The notes under the pieces are model-generated. The model ran no database searches, was not told where the DNA came from, and saw nothing but the letters and a program-made list of their open reading frames with translations. A program made the translations under genes and the position numbers. DNA of 64,000 nt, taken from Pseudoalteromonas rubra. Lineage in GTDB: Bacteria > Pseudomonadota > Gammaproteobacteria > Enterobacterales > Alteromonadaceae. The DNA lies in NCBI RefSeq assembly GCF_005887115.1, contig NZ_PNCJ01000015.1, forward strand, positions 62,001 to 126,000, read 5' to 3'. The stretch's first letter is position 1. Each line of letters begins with the position of its first letter. Below, piece after piece: positions 36,443 to 44,603 of the stretch.

Positions 36443-36817
36443 TTACGACTGATTAATAATGACCATAAACTGTCGTGCAATCCTGAGAGTATCTTTGACC
36501 TGAGCTTTAGCTTTGTTATTACACGGTATTTCTATAGAACGCTCATGCATTTTAACATCGACAAATGTGTTGGCCCCACTACCCATATTGTTCATTGGGT
36601 GTACAAGGATGAGTTGTCCAACTTTCTTAGACGCCGCTTCTAGCTCATTGCGTACATTGGGTTTTAAGTACTTACATTTTTCATCCAGATGGATACTAAG
36701 ACGGTTATGTTGTTGCATTTCCACAATTTTATCAAAAAAAGCCTGCTCCCTATCTGCAGAGCCTGCAAAACTTGCAGCAGATGTGATGGCAGCAGCTGCC
36801 AATAGTAACTTTTTCAT
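36443..36817 (-). CDS. Small secreted protein, tandem paralogue A
   Basis: A 124-residue exported protein of unknown function. The start is taken at ATG 36817 with AAGGACC upstream, rather than the TTG just before it. The signal peptide is about residues 1-19 (SFAGS). The mature part shares with its upstream neighbour an EMQQHNxLxxHLDEKCKYL segment, a VHPMNN stretch and a second Cys near residue 99, so one disulfide is likely. It sits 18 nt after paralogue B in the same direction, probably one transcript. It lies in accessory DNA between two metzincin-related sequences. Confidence 0.6.
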   Translation of the reverse strand: MKKLLLAAAAITSAASFAGSADREQAFFDKIVEMQQHNRLSIHLDEKCKYLKPNVRNELEAASKKVGQLILVHPMNNMGSGANTFVDVKMHERSIEIPCNNKAKAQVKDTLRIARQFMVIINQS

Positions 36818-36838
36818 CAAGGTCCTTTTTCCTTTCAG

Positions 36839-37198
36839 TTATTGATAGTGTTTTAAAATGATTTTCGCGACATCAATTTTACTTTGCACGTATGTCTCGA
36901 CACCTTCGTCGCAATGATATAACTCGGCACGTTCTTTCATCGTCGCAGAGAGAAACGGATTACCCAACGACTTAACCTTATTAAGTGGATGAAGCGTAAT
37001 CTCATCCCCCAAAGCTTTAATGGCCTGATCTAGCAGCAGACGATCCGAGGAGCTTAAGAACTTACACTTATCATCGAGATGTGCAGCCAGGAAGCTATGT
37101 TGTTGGATTTCGACATACTTGTCTAAGACTTCGGCTTCGCTCTCTTGGGACTGTGTCGCCAGACTTATTAGCAGTAAGGGGACAGCCAGGTACTTCAT
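36839..37198 (-). CDS. Small secreted protein, tandem paralogue B
   Basis: A 119-residue exported protein of unknown function with signal peptide about 1-17 (ATQS). It shares IQQHSFLAAHLDDKCKFL, LHPLNK and a second Cys (YHCDE) with paralogue A downstream, so the pair arose by tandem duplication. Identity is modest, so the duplication is not recent. No membrane segment follows the signal. The gene lies upstream of paralogue A with an 18-nt gap and the same strand. Confidence 0.6.
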   Translation of the reverse strand: MKYLAVPLLLISLATQSQESEAEVLDKYVEIQQHSFLAAHLDDKCKFLSSSDRLLLDQAIKALGDEITLHPLNKVKSLGNPFLSATMKERAELYHCDEGVETYVQSKIDVAKIILKHYQ

Positions 37199-37729
37199 TT
37201 GTGAATTCCTAAAATTTCAATTTATTACAATGCCAGATTGGCGAACTCATCACCAAAACCTACAGCCGGATACTTCACCGGGCATTTTTACTAGATGTGA
37301 ACTTTTTTAGCACACATACCACTTCCGTTATTTAGTTTGTCAGAGGTAGTGAAGCGACGACATTGTCGCCATTATAACGCACTTATAAAACCGAAATCTG
37401 AGTAATATCCTGATATTTATAACTCAAATCAATATGATGACCACACAAGGAACTGCCAGCTGTGGTTTACTCACTTTATTTCATCAAAAACGAACCGAAT
37501 AACAACGCCACAATTCCCAAGAGACATATATGGATGCTCAAAGAGACCTTGATGTGTCAATTACATTGGGTGCTTGCGTGTTTTTTGGCCTATCCGCATG
37601 TCTTTGGTAGCGCAACACAATATGAAGACATTGCAAACATGGAATAACAAGCAACCCCCGTGCTGGGCAGACAAAGCCAGTCTATTTGGCATAAGTGTCG
37701 GGCCCTGTTTTACTTTATTCCCAGCCACG
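37199..37729. other. Remnant-rich gap
   Basis: A 531-nt region with no intact gene. About 37396-37505 resembles the left end of the IS10-like remnants at 47631 and 49659 (for example CTGAGTAATATCCTGATATTT, then ACGAACCGAATAACAACGCC). At 37588-37650 lies a broken copy of the metzincin 3' end. The open frame spanning 37462-37647 simply joins these scraps. Confidence 0.5.
37588..37650 (+). pseudogene. Decayed 3' fragment of the metzincin gene
   Basis: The first 38 nt match the Met-turn region of the intact gene (about 36019-36056) at 33 positions, and the last 25 match its final codons and beyond (about 36152-36176) at 23. About 95-105 bp between these parts is missing. The fragment encodes AYPHVFGSATQYEDIANME then a stop. 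No zinc site is present. Confidence 0.75.
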
Positions 37730-39835
37730 CTATCGAAGCTCCAGTGTCACAATATCCTTGTCTGCTTCAAAATCTGAATAGACTACCCCAGCTTCATCAA
37801 AGTCCGACACCGTGCCATCAGGTGCAGGAAGAGTACGTATTAAATGCGAGGTTTTACCCTCTGCTGATATTTGCCTTAGATGATACACAGACTCACCCTG
37901 CTCTATGAGCAGCCACAGCGCATTTTGATGCCATTTGTGCGCTAAGATCTGTTGATGCTCTGGTGCAGAAAAAATGGCTTGTCCATTTCCTTTTTGTACC
38001 TCGCGTTTAGTCACCACAAAGTGCCCAGCGCTGGTCACAACGAGCCTCCCTTGTTTCAGTGTGCGCTTGTGTATGGGGTCGTGACCCTCTGCGTACTCAA
38101 ACCACAGTGTTTCATCCGCGCTCTTGCGTTCAAATAAAATACGCGCCCCTTTGTCCAGCCACTGCGTCGGAGTCCCCACAAGCTGACTTTCATTCACTGC
38201 TTGATGCGAATTTTGCTGCCACTCAACCGTGGTCAATAACCCGTTTCGTGCAAACGCGAGCTTAGTTTCATTTTCATTCCATACAGGCTGGGATAAAGCA
38301 AGGTGTTGCTGTTGATTTGCATAGACCAACCATTCACGCCCATCAGTCAGCGCTTTAACAAATATTTGCGCATACCCATTGCGGTTTGAGACAAATGCCA
38401 CATATTTGCCTGACGGAGAGAGACTGACTAACCATGTATGACGATTCGAATTGCTAAGGCGCTGCGCTTCGTCCTGCTCATACCATTGAATATAGGCGTT
38501 ACCTTGCAGTTTTGTCTGTGTAAAAGTGAGTAATTTACCGCTGGGTGAAACACTTGGAAAATGCAGAAAATCGTAATTTTCAAACGCAATATCTTTAAGC
38601 TGATTGCTTTCATCCAGAAATTGCAGATGTTTGCCATCACTCAGTAAGTAGCCATTTAGCGCATCAACATAGTTAATGAAGTACCAATTTGGCCCAAGAT
38701 CTGCAATCACTTCACTTTTCCCATCCTTCAGGCTGAACCTTTTAATGATTGAGTGCCGCTGCCGATCAAAACCCAGCACAGTGAGTGAGTGTTTATCAGC
38801 TGATAGTGCAATACGATATGGGTTAAACTGCTCAGTGGGGCTGAGTAAAACCTCTGTTTTCCCTGTGCTTAAATCACCACGATAGATTCGGTTGACTGCT
38901 TCATGCTTTGCCAGGAAGTATACATTCTGGTCCAATGTAACGAACGTGCTGATACCAATTTTCCCGGCCAGGTCAAAATGAACCTGACGGGACTCCACCT
39001 GAAAATGACTGTCAAACAACACACTCTCAAATTGCAAATGGTCGGGTTGCTGAACGGCATACACCAGACGATATCCATCTGATGCAGGAACGGTTTCATC
39101 CCATGAAAAATAACGGATCTCTGCATTGTGTTCCCATATCTTTTGGGTAAAAGAACGATCAGCGGCAGTTAGCCAAATCTCAGTGGCATTTCTATCATCA
39201 GTTTTCGTCTTTAAATACGCAATTGCTTTGCTGTCTGGCGTAAACCGGCTGTAATACTCATTTTGCGGACTTGCCGTTAAAGGCTGAATATTTTCAACTT
39301 CAGGTGAATTCGATGCCGTACTTTGAAGCATGACTGAAAACAACCAAATACATATCAGTGCAACCGGACTAACGGTGAGCGCCATTGTTTTTAGATGTCC
39401 TTTTCCGCGTCTGGATTGCTGCAAAGTTGAAGAGAGTGTCTGTTGCTCTGATGATAATGAATCTCGCTCGGCGACACGACGTACGTCAGCATACAATGCA
39501 TACCCTCTTTTGGGGTGGGTCTTTAGTACTGTTTTATCATGGTCATTCAGTGCAATTCTGATTTGACTAATCGCTCTTCGGATCGAAACCGGGCTGTAGA
39601 TAGAACGAGGCCATACATGCGAAAAAATTGTCTGCGGGCTTAACACCGAGTTTGCATTGTTCGCCAACATGACGAGTACATCCATTACTTTTGGTTCAAG
39701 GCGCGACACCAACTGACCCCGGACCAACTCTCCGGTGTAAGGTAACACTCGTGTTTCATTGAGCCAAAACTCTGCTTTATCAAACTCATCGAGAGTGTCA
39801 TTTAGCTCTGAATGGCTTGGGCCGTTCAACTTCAA
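37730..39835 (-). CDS. ToxR/CadC-like membrane regulator with TolB-type propeller
   Basis: A 701-residue one-component regulator. Residues 20-118 form a cytoplasmic OmpR-type winged helix (LEPKVMDVLVMLANN, SIRRAISQIRIAL, KTHPKRGYALYADV). A single transmembrane segment lies at about 151-171. The periplasmic part (about 200-690) is a TolB/WD40-like beta-propeller, with blades such as YYSRFTPDSKAIAYLK, LSPSGKYVAFVSNRNGYAQIF and WNENETKLAFARNG. The start is a TTG at 39835; no suitable ATG exists before the DNA-binding domain. It is divergent from a serine hydrolase and likely controls it in response to an envelope signal, by inference. Confidence 0.8.
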   Translation of the reverse strand: MKLNGPSHSELNDTLDEFDKAEFWLNETRVLPYTGELVRGQLVSRLEPKVMDVLVMLANNANSVLSPQTIFSHVWPRSIYSPVSIRRAISQIRIALNDHDKTVLKTHPKRGYALYADVRRVAERDSLSSEQQTLSSTLQQSRRGKGHLKTMALTVSPVALICIWLFSVMLQSTASNSPEVENIQPLTASPQNEYYSRFTPDSKAIAYLKTKTDDRNATEIWLTAADRSFTQKIWEHNAEIRYFSWDETVPASDGYRLVYAVQQPDHLQFESVLFDSHFQVESRQVHFDLAGKIGISTFVTLDQNVYFLAKHEAVNRIYRGDLSTGKTEVLLSPTEQFNPYRIALSADKHSLTVLGFDRQRHSIIKRFSLKDGKSEVIADLGPNWYFINYVDALNGYLLSDGKHLQFLDESNQLKDIAFENYDFLHFPSVSPSGKLLTFTQTKLQGNAYIQWYEQDEAQRLSNSNRHTWLVSLSPSGKYVAFVSNRNGYAQIFVKALTDGREWLVYANQQQHLALSQPVWNENETKLAFARNGLLTTVEWQQNSHQAVNESQLVGTPTQWLDKGARILFERKSADETLWFEYAEGHDPIHKRTLKQGRLVVTSAGHFVVTKREVQKGNGQAIFSAPEHQQILAHKWHQNALWLLIEQGESVYHLRQISAEGKTSHLIRTLPAPDGTVSDFDEAGVVYSDFEADKDIVTLELR

Positions 39836-39995
39836 GATTATGTATTCCTTACTTATTTTATCTTAACCAAATCCGTACGAAACCTTAATGCTTTGTACAT
39901 CGCCAAAAGAGCAATGCATCGGCACACTGCTCGTGAAACGCTAAATTAACACGATTTATCTATCGATTCTAACGACAAAACAAAGGCAGGTAATA

Positions 39996-41468
39996 ATGAA
40001 CAGTGAGCGATTAGTGCATTCATCCAGAAGTGCTTTAATGGGTTTTCTCACCTTTTTAATGCTTACGAGTGCACAGCTATTGGCAAATGAAGAACAGAGT
40101 TTTGACGAACCTGCACACATGCATGCATTGGTTGAGATGTTGCAAAGCACTAAACCAGAGGCCATAGAACACTATGTTGATTTGTATTTTCATCCAGACG
40201 CACTGAAAAGGTGGGGAGGAGAAGGAAGACAAAGATACATAGGCTGGCTTAAGTCTGTTAAACACCGTCACCAGTCAATGCAGGTTCATGCAACTCTCCC
40301 AAAAGATCCGGACCGCTCTATTGTACGGGTAGACATGCTATCAAAAAGTACAGAGCTGATTTACACAGTCACCGTAAACCTCTCGAATGAGAAACCACAT
40401 AAAGTAACAGGACTTTACTTAACCCCACAACAGCCAAACATTTTAAACAACGACCAGCGCTTAACTAAGACAGAGATAGTTGAAAAACTTAGCCGATATA
40501 TCAATAAAATTGCAAACAACGGAGCTTTCTCAGGAACTGTCTTATTAGCAGACCGTCAGGGCGTGCTGTATCAAAGTGCCAAAGGGTTAGCAGAGCGACG
40601 CTTTGGCGTACCAAATAACCTCCAAACTAAGTTTAATCTGGGAAGTATGAGCAAAATGTTCACCGGAGTCAGTGTGCTACAGCTCGTTGAAGCAGGAAAG
40701 CTATCATTGCAGGATCCAGTTGTGAAATACCTTGACAGGGGTTACTTTGGCAAAGGCGCATTTGAAAAGGTCACAATAGCGCACCTACTCAGCCATACTT
40801 CAGGGCTGGGTTACCCTGACTATCCAAAAACCCATCCTAATGATCTACGTAACCTGAACGATCATTTGCCTTTTTTAAAGTATCTGCCGCTTACAGCCGA
40901 ACCTGGCACACGCTTCAGGTACAGTAACGAGGGAATGATTTTGTTGGGATTAGTCATAGAGTCTATAACTCAGGAGTCTTACGATACGTATGTGAAAACG
41001 CACATATTCGACAAAGCAGGGATGCCCGACACTGGTAACTATGATATTGATGGCGTAACGCCAAATATGGCAATGGGGTATTTCTACTCCGACAAATTAA
41101 ACTCCATGCAATCTAACTGGTTTATTCATGCAATTAAAGGGAACTCAGCAGGCGGCAGTTATTCGACCATTAAAGACCTTCATGCTTTCTCCAAAGCATT
41201 AACCAGCCACAAACTACTGTCGAATCATTACAGCGAATTGGCTTACAGCGCAAAACCTGAATTCAATTCAGCGCGCTATGGTTACGGTTTTGGCATCTGG
41301 GAGGGCAAAAACGGCAAAGTCATAGGGCACAGTGGCGCATTCATTGGGGTCAGTGCAGAGTTTAGGGTTTTTCTGGATAAAGACTTAGTGCTGATTATTC
41401 TCGGGAACCAGGATGACGCCACAACTCCTGTGCTGACAGTCGCCGATTATCTAATTGAACATTTATAG
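39996..41468 (+). CDS. Exported serine hydrolase, beta-lactamase/PBP4* family
   Basis: A 490-residue exported protein with an N-terminal signal (about 1-31, LLANE). Residues 40-150 are an extra N-terminal region. The catalytic part (about 165-490) has the class C beta-lactamase/D-peptidase fold with Ser217-Met-Ser-Lys220 (NLGSMSKMFTG), a YSN motif (FRYSNEGMILLGL) and a late HSG (GHSGAFIGV). Family members include esterases and D-amino peptidases; true beta-lactamase activity is not implied. It is divergent from the ToxR-like regulator with 160 bp between them. A large hairpin follows the gene. Confidence 0.83.
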   Translation: MNSERLVHSSRSALMGFLTFLMLTSAQLLANEEQSFDEPAHMHALVEMLQSTKPEAIEHYVDLYFHPDALKRWGGEGRQRYIGWLKSVKHRHQSMQVHATLPKDPDRSIVRVDMLSKSTELIYTVTVNLSNEKPHKVTGLYLTPQQPNILNNDQRLTKTEIVEKLSRYINKIANNGAFSGTVLLADRQGVLYQSAKGLAERRFGVPNNLQTKFNLGSMSKMFTGVSVLQLVEAGKLSLQDPVVKYLDRGYFGKGAFEKVTIAHLLSHTSGLGYPDYPKTHPNDLRNLNDHLPFLKYLPLTAEPGTRFRYSNEGMILLGLVIESITQESYDTYVKTHIFDKAGMPDTGNYDIDGVTPNMAMGYFYSDKLNSMQSNWFIHAIKGNSAGGSYSTIKDLHAFSKALTSHKLLSNHYSELAYSAKPEFNSARYGYGFGIWEGKNGKVIGHSGAFIGVSAEFRVFLDKDLVLIILGNQDDATTPVLTVADYLIEHL

Positions 41469-41520
41469 TGCCAACTCGAATGACATGCGAAACAGTGCTG
41501 ACACAGTTGTCCTGAAAGCT

Positions 41521-41553
41521 CTGGTATGGGGAATTTTTTAGACCCCATACCAG
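41521..41553. terminator. Hairpin between convergent genes
   Basis: CTGGTATGGGG (41521-41531) and CCCCATACCAG (41543-41553) form a perfect 11-bp stem with an 11-nt loop that contains six T. It lies 52 nt after the serine hydrolase stop and before the end of the small membrane-protein gene. A terminator role is likely, although no T run follows the stem. Confidence 0.6.
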
Positions 41554-41654
41554 GTAACGCTCTATACCGCGATTTTCGTACAAAACCCCAACTATCTCGA
41601 AACGAATGAACAGCGTTCCTCTCCCCCCTGACATCTGTGAGCAGCAAGCACAAC

Positions 41655-41855
41655 TCAAACGTATGGCCAGTGTGGGTAGACAAAGCATGATGCAGCAACC
41701 AAAGTCCAGAGTAATATGGTCAGCCAGTACATATAGGGCTGCTCACTGCGCACATAGCGCTGCCACAAATAACTGACCCCTCTTATCAAGTCATAGAGCA
41801 ACCACAACAATAGTCCAAAACCAAGCCAATAACTCCACGGTAACCCCATCCACAT
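41655..41855 (-). CDS. Small membrane protein
   Basis: A 66-residue protein with two hydrophobic segments (about 8-22, YWLGFGLLLWLLYDL, and 44-60, LTILLWTLVAASCFVYP) and many Trp and Tyr. I start at ATG 41855, which has AGGAAG about 6 nt upstream; a GTG at 41870 is possible but lies in the ribosome site. It is divergent from the tetR gene, and a TGACAAT half-site lies just upstream at 41886-41892, so it may belong to the same regulon. Function unknown. Confidence 0.55.
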   Translation of the reverse strand: MWMGLPWSYWLGFGLLLWLLYDLIRGVSYLWQRYVRSEQPYMYWLTILLWTLVAASCFVYPHWPYV

Positions 41856-41918
41856 CCTCAACTTCCTCACTATAGATTTTCACAATGACAATTTACACCA
41901 TAACTTGCAACATCGTTA

Positions 41919-41935
41919 ATTGTCAACATGACAAT
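41919..41935. promoter_or_regulatory. TetR operator candidate
   Basis: ATTGTCA-ACA-TGACAAT is a perfect 7-bp inverted repeat with a 3-nt spacer, 48 bp upstream of the tetR start and between divergent genes. Half-sites TGACAAT recur at 41886-41892 and within the -35 region before the next gene (about 42593-42600). Repetition around all three promoters supports a shared operator. Confidence 0.65.
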
Positions 41936-41983
41936 CAAAACCTCTGTTGATATAGTGACTGAAAAAGCGAAACAGGAGAAACC

Positions 41984-42562
41984 ATGGCAAGACCAAGTAT
42001 GGCGGCACAACGTACAGAAGAGATACTGGATGCACTTGAAGCCTGCATTTTGAAGTATGGGATCCAAACAACATCACTCGAGAATATCGCTGAAACCGCA
42101 GGCGTAAAACGTACTATTTTACGTCATTACATTGGTAACCGTGACGATATCATCTGCGCACTGAGCACACGGTTACGCACCCGATACTCAGAGCAGTGGC
42201 AGCAAGTTTTATGCTGGCTCCCTTCGACAAATAAAGTTGAATCAATCATAGACGCTCTATTCACAGTGGGTTCTCAGGAAAGGATTAATGCGACCATTAT
42301 CGGTGAAGCCATCTTCTCTGAAGCCAAGCGTTTACCAGCTATCAAACAAGATCAGGCAAATATTATGGATGAATTTATTACAATTATCAGCGATGTTTTA
42401 CGCGATGAATATCCCGGTGCAGACGCAGATAAAGTGGAGCTGGTTGCTCACGGAATTTACGCCAACTATTTATTATCAGAATCTTTTTTACCGCTAACCC
42501 TGGTTGATCAGGTTTATAAACTCAAAGCCGCTTCGAAACTACTTTGCACCACACTGACGTAA
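41984..42562 (+). CDS. TetR-family transcriptional regulator
   Basis: A 192-residue regulator. Residues 8-55 form the TetR helix-turn-helix (RTEEILDALEACILKYGIQTT, then IAETAGVKRTILRHYIGNRDDI). The remaining helical domain should bind a ligand. AGGAGAAACC precedes the ATG. It is followed by a small-protein gene and a sterol-desaturase-type gene, and the same TGACAAT element is found before tetR and before those genes. By inference it represses itself and these neighbours. The ligand may be a lipid or sterol-like compound given the neighbour. Confidence 0.88.
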   Translation: MARPSMAAQRTEEILDALEACILKYGIQTTSLENIAETAGVKRTILRHYIGNRDDIICALSTRLRTRYSEQWQQVLCWLPSTNKVESIIDALFTVGSQERINATIIGEAIFSEAKRLPAIKQDQANIMDEFITIISDVLRDEYPGADADKVELVAHGIYANYLLSESFLPLTLVDQVYKLKAASKLLCTTLT

Positions 42563-42592
42563 ATCGGTCACTTGAACTAATAAATTTTCATA

Positions 42593-42621
42593 TTGACAAT
42601 TTAAAACTCAAAATTTAGGCT
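42593..42621 (+). promoter_or_regulatory. Sigma-70-like promoter overlapped by operator half-site
   Basis: TTGACA (42593-42598), a 17-nt spacer and TAGGCT (42616-42621) form a good promoter 36 nt before the next ATG. The -35 box lies within TTGACAAT, the half-site also found at the tetR operator, suggesting direct repression. Confidence 0.6.
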
Positions 42622-42656
42622 ATGCTTCATTCATCACACATCGATAGGATTTAGAT

Positions 42657-43265
42657 ATGAAGCTAGCCAGCTCCTTGTTAGTCACAGGGATCATTGCCAT
42701 TTCAGTTTGGGGGATTGCTTTACTACAGCCAATGCCTGTACAAGCTCTATCCTCTGCACAACCCGATTCAGTTACCCCGAAACAATTCCCCCTCGAGGCA
42801 ACACGCTCGAATGTAGAGACTAAAACGAGAACAGAGGAACACAACACCTTACGGGTTACTCTTGATACACTGATAATCTCCGGCAATACAGCAACTTTAC
42901 CTACAGATAAAGTGCAACGGCTTTGGCAGGAATTTAATACTAATACGGCCTTAAATAGCCGGTTAATCAAGCAGCCTCTCGCGGTCTATGTTGTGTATAA
43001 AGACTTCTCAGCAAACTTTGAGCAAGCCACTATCACTATCGGCTATTCCATAGATACCCTGTCTTCTGCAGATGACACAGTCACGCTTAACGCCGCGCAG
43101 TATGAGCGGTTGTTATCAAAGAAAAAGCATACCATTCAAGATATTGCTCTGGCATGGCAAGACATCGATTACCGCAGACCAATAAACCGAGTCGTTGAGA
43201 TCCATTATCTGTCAGAGCATAGTGAAATAACGAGCTCTGAACTGCTGGTAAATTATGGAGAGTAA
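42657..43265 (+). CDS. Exported protein of unknown function, possibly GyrI-like fold
   Basis: A 202-residue protein with an N-terminal hydrophobic segment (about 5-24), serving as signal or anchor. Residues 65-200 contain LAVYVVYKDFSANFEQATITIGYSI and a later ALAWQDIDYRRPINRVVEIHYLS, faintly like GyrI/AraC effector-binding domains; this is a weak resemblance. ATAGGAT precedes the ATG. The end overlaps the region before the sterol-desaturase gene, whose start is 4 nt after its stop, so the two are co-transcribed. It may bind the lipid product or substrate of that enzyme. Confidence 0.5.
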   Translation: MKLASSLLVTGIIAISVWGIALLQPMPVQALSSAQPDSVTPKQFPLEATRSNVETKTRTEEHNTLRVTLDTLIISGNTATLPTDKVQRLWQEFNTNTALNSRLIKQPLAVYVVYKDFSANFEQATITIGYSIDTLSSADDTVTLNAAQYERLLSKKKHTIQDIALAWQDIDYRRPINRVVEIHYLSEHSEITSSELLVNYGE

Positions 43266-43269
43266 ACCC

Positions 43270-44160
43270 ATGGACTTATTAACCTATCCTCTATCAGCAG
43301 ACGATATTTGGTGGCTTGAAGTCTTTATCGACGACTGGTTTTTAGTCATTGCATTAGGCTTATTCATTGTTGAAATGCTCCGGTATGCCTGCAAAAAACA
43401 ATTTACCAAAAACCTGATTGGTGACAGTCTTGCCAACTTTGTGACGCTTGGGCTGTTTATGCTTTTGGTTGCCTTAATTGCACTGACCTACGTAGGCATA
43501 TTTTTCTACGTTTATGATAATTTCAGAATTACAGATCTGCCACTCACTCCCTGGACTATATTGTGCTGTATTGTACTGGCCGATCTCGCTTACTATTGGG
43601 AACACCGCTTTTTACATAAGAACGGCTTTGCCTGGGCAACACACACCGTCCATCACAGCTCACCACATTTCAATATTTCTGTTGCTTATCGCCATGGTCC
43701 AATGGATTGGTTTTTCCCGCTGTTTTTTTACCTGCCACTGGCGTTAATGGGTTTCCATCCGTTTATCATCTTGCTGGCCGAGGTAGTCGTACAGGTCTAT
43801 CAAACTTTATTGCATACAGAAACCGTTAAAAAGCTGCCTCGCCCGATAGAAGCCATTTTTAATACTCCTTCTCATCATCGGGTGCACCACGCTACGAACA
43901 AACAGTATCTGGACAAAAACTATGCGGGCATTTTTATTATCTGGGACAAGCTGTTCGGTACCTTTGCCAGGGAAGAAGCACAAGTCAGATATGGCGTCTT
44001 TCCACGAGTTAGCAGCGTAAACCCGTTTACCATTTTCTTTAGCGGGTACGCAAAGTTGTTCAGGCAACTCTTTAATGCTCCAAGCTGGACATACAGGTTT
44101 AAGTTACTGATAAAGCCGCCTGTCTGGGCCTGGCAACAAGAACAGAAAAACAAAGGGTAA
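43270..44160 (+). CDS. Sterol desaturase/fatty acid hydroxylase family protein
   Basis: A 296-residue membrane protein. Four or more hydrophobic segments surround the conserved histidine clusters of the di-iron superfamily: HRFLH, HTVHH (ATHTVHHSSPHFN) and HHRVHH (SHHRVHHATN). These enzymes hydroxylate or desaturate lipids using oxygen in the membrane. I begin at ATG 43270, since GGAG (43257-43260) lies 9 nt upstream; the ATG at 43255 would overlap the previous gene. It forms an operon with the 202-residue protein behind a promoter that carries a TetR half-site. The substrate cannot be deduced. Confidence 0.88.
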   Translation: MDLLTYPLSADDIWWLEVFIDDWFLVIALGLFIVEMLRYACKKQFTKNLIGDSLANFVTLGLFMLLVALIALTYVGIFFYVYDNFRITDLPLTPWTILCCIVLADLAYYWEHRFLHKNGFAWATHTVHHSSPHFNISVAYRHGPMDWFFPLFFYLPLALMGFHPFIILLAEVVVQVYQTLLHTETVKKLPRPIEAIFNTPSHHRVHHATNKQYLDKNYAGIFIIWDKLFGTFAREEAQVRYGVFPRVSSVNPFTIFFSGYAKLFRQLFNAPSWTYRFKLLIKPPVWAWQQEQKNKG

Positions 44161-44603
44161 ACAAACGTCAGCTGGCCTGGCTTTTAGAGGATTAAAGCGT
44201 GCGCTGTATGTCATATTAACCACGTCGGGCCCGAAACAGGTTTCCGAAATCCCAAAAGGAAACCTTTCCCATCAGCGCAATTTCACCTCTGAGCAGACAA
44301 TTCCGGTGCTGATATCATCGCGTCTTTTGCCAGTACTCGACTCACAAACAATCTTAATTTTATCAGACAATCAAAGTAGAAAGTGAAACACACTCTTCGC
44401 TACTTATAACCGAACTGCTCAATTTTAAATCAATTATTATTTACATATGTTTGACAACTTATATATTAAACGTCACATTTAGACCGTTCCAGAAAGAAAA
44501 AGAGCAGGCATGCTCGAATCAAAATGAGAAGCAAATCTTTATCGCTCAAAAATAAATTGGAACGATACAGCACACATTACAACATGTAAAAGAGAGCAAC
44601 AGG
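44161..44603. other. Intergenic region with a hairpin
   Basis: A 443-nt gap. An 8-bp stem AGGTTTCC/GGAAACCT (44238-44245 and 44258-44265, 12-nt loop), followed by TTCCC, may terminate the preceding operon. The right half (44380-44600) is AT-rich and should hold the promoter of the secreted protease. No gene was found. Confidence 0.5.

Noticed and set aside
36443..37198. Toxin-antitoxin pair
   Set aside because: Both products have signal peptides and are paralogous, which does not fit a toxin and its antidote.
37462..37647. Open frame of 61 codons on the plus strand
   Set aside because: It joins an IS-like scrap to the decayed metzincin fragment, and the first part has no protein-like features or ribosome site.
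41395..41698. Two overlapping minus-strand frames after the serine hydrolase
   Set aside because: They run through the hairpin at 41521-41553 and overlap the end of the hydrolase and the small membrane-protein gene, with no supporting signals.
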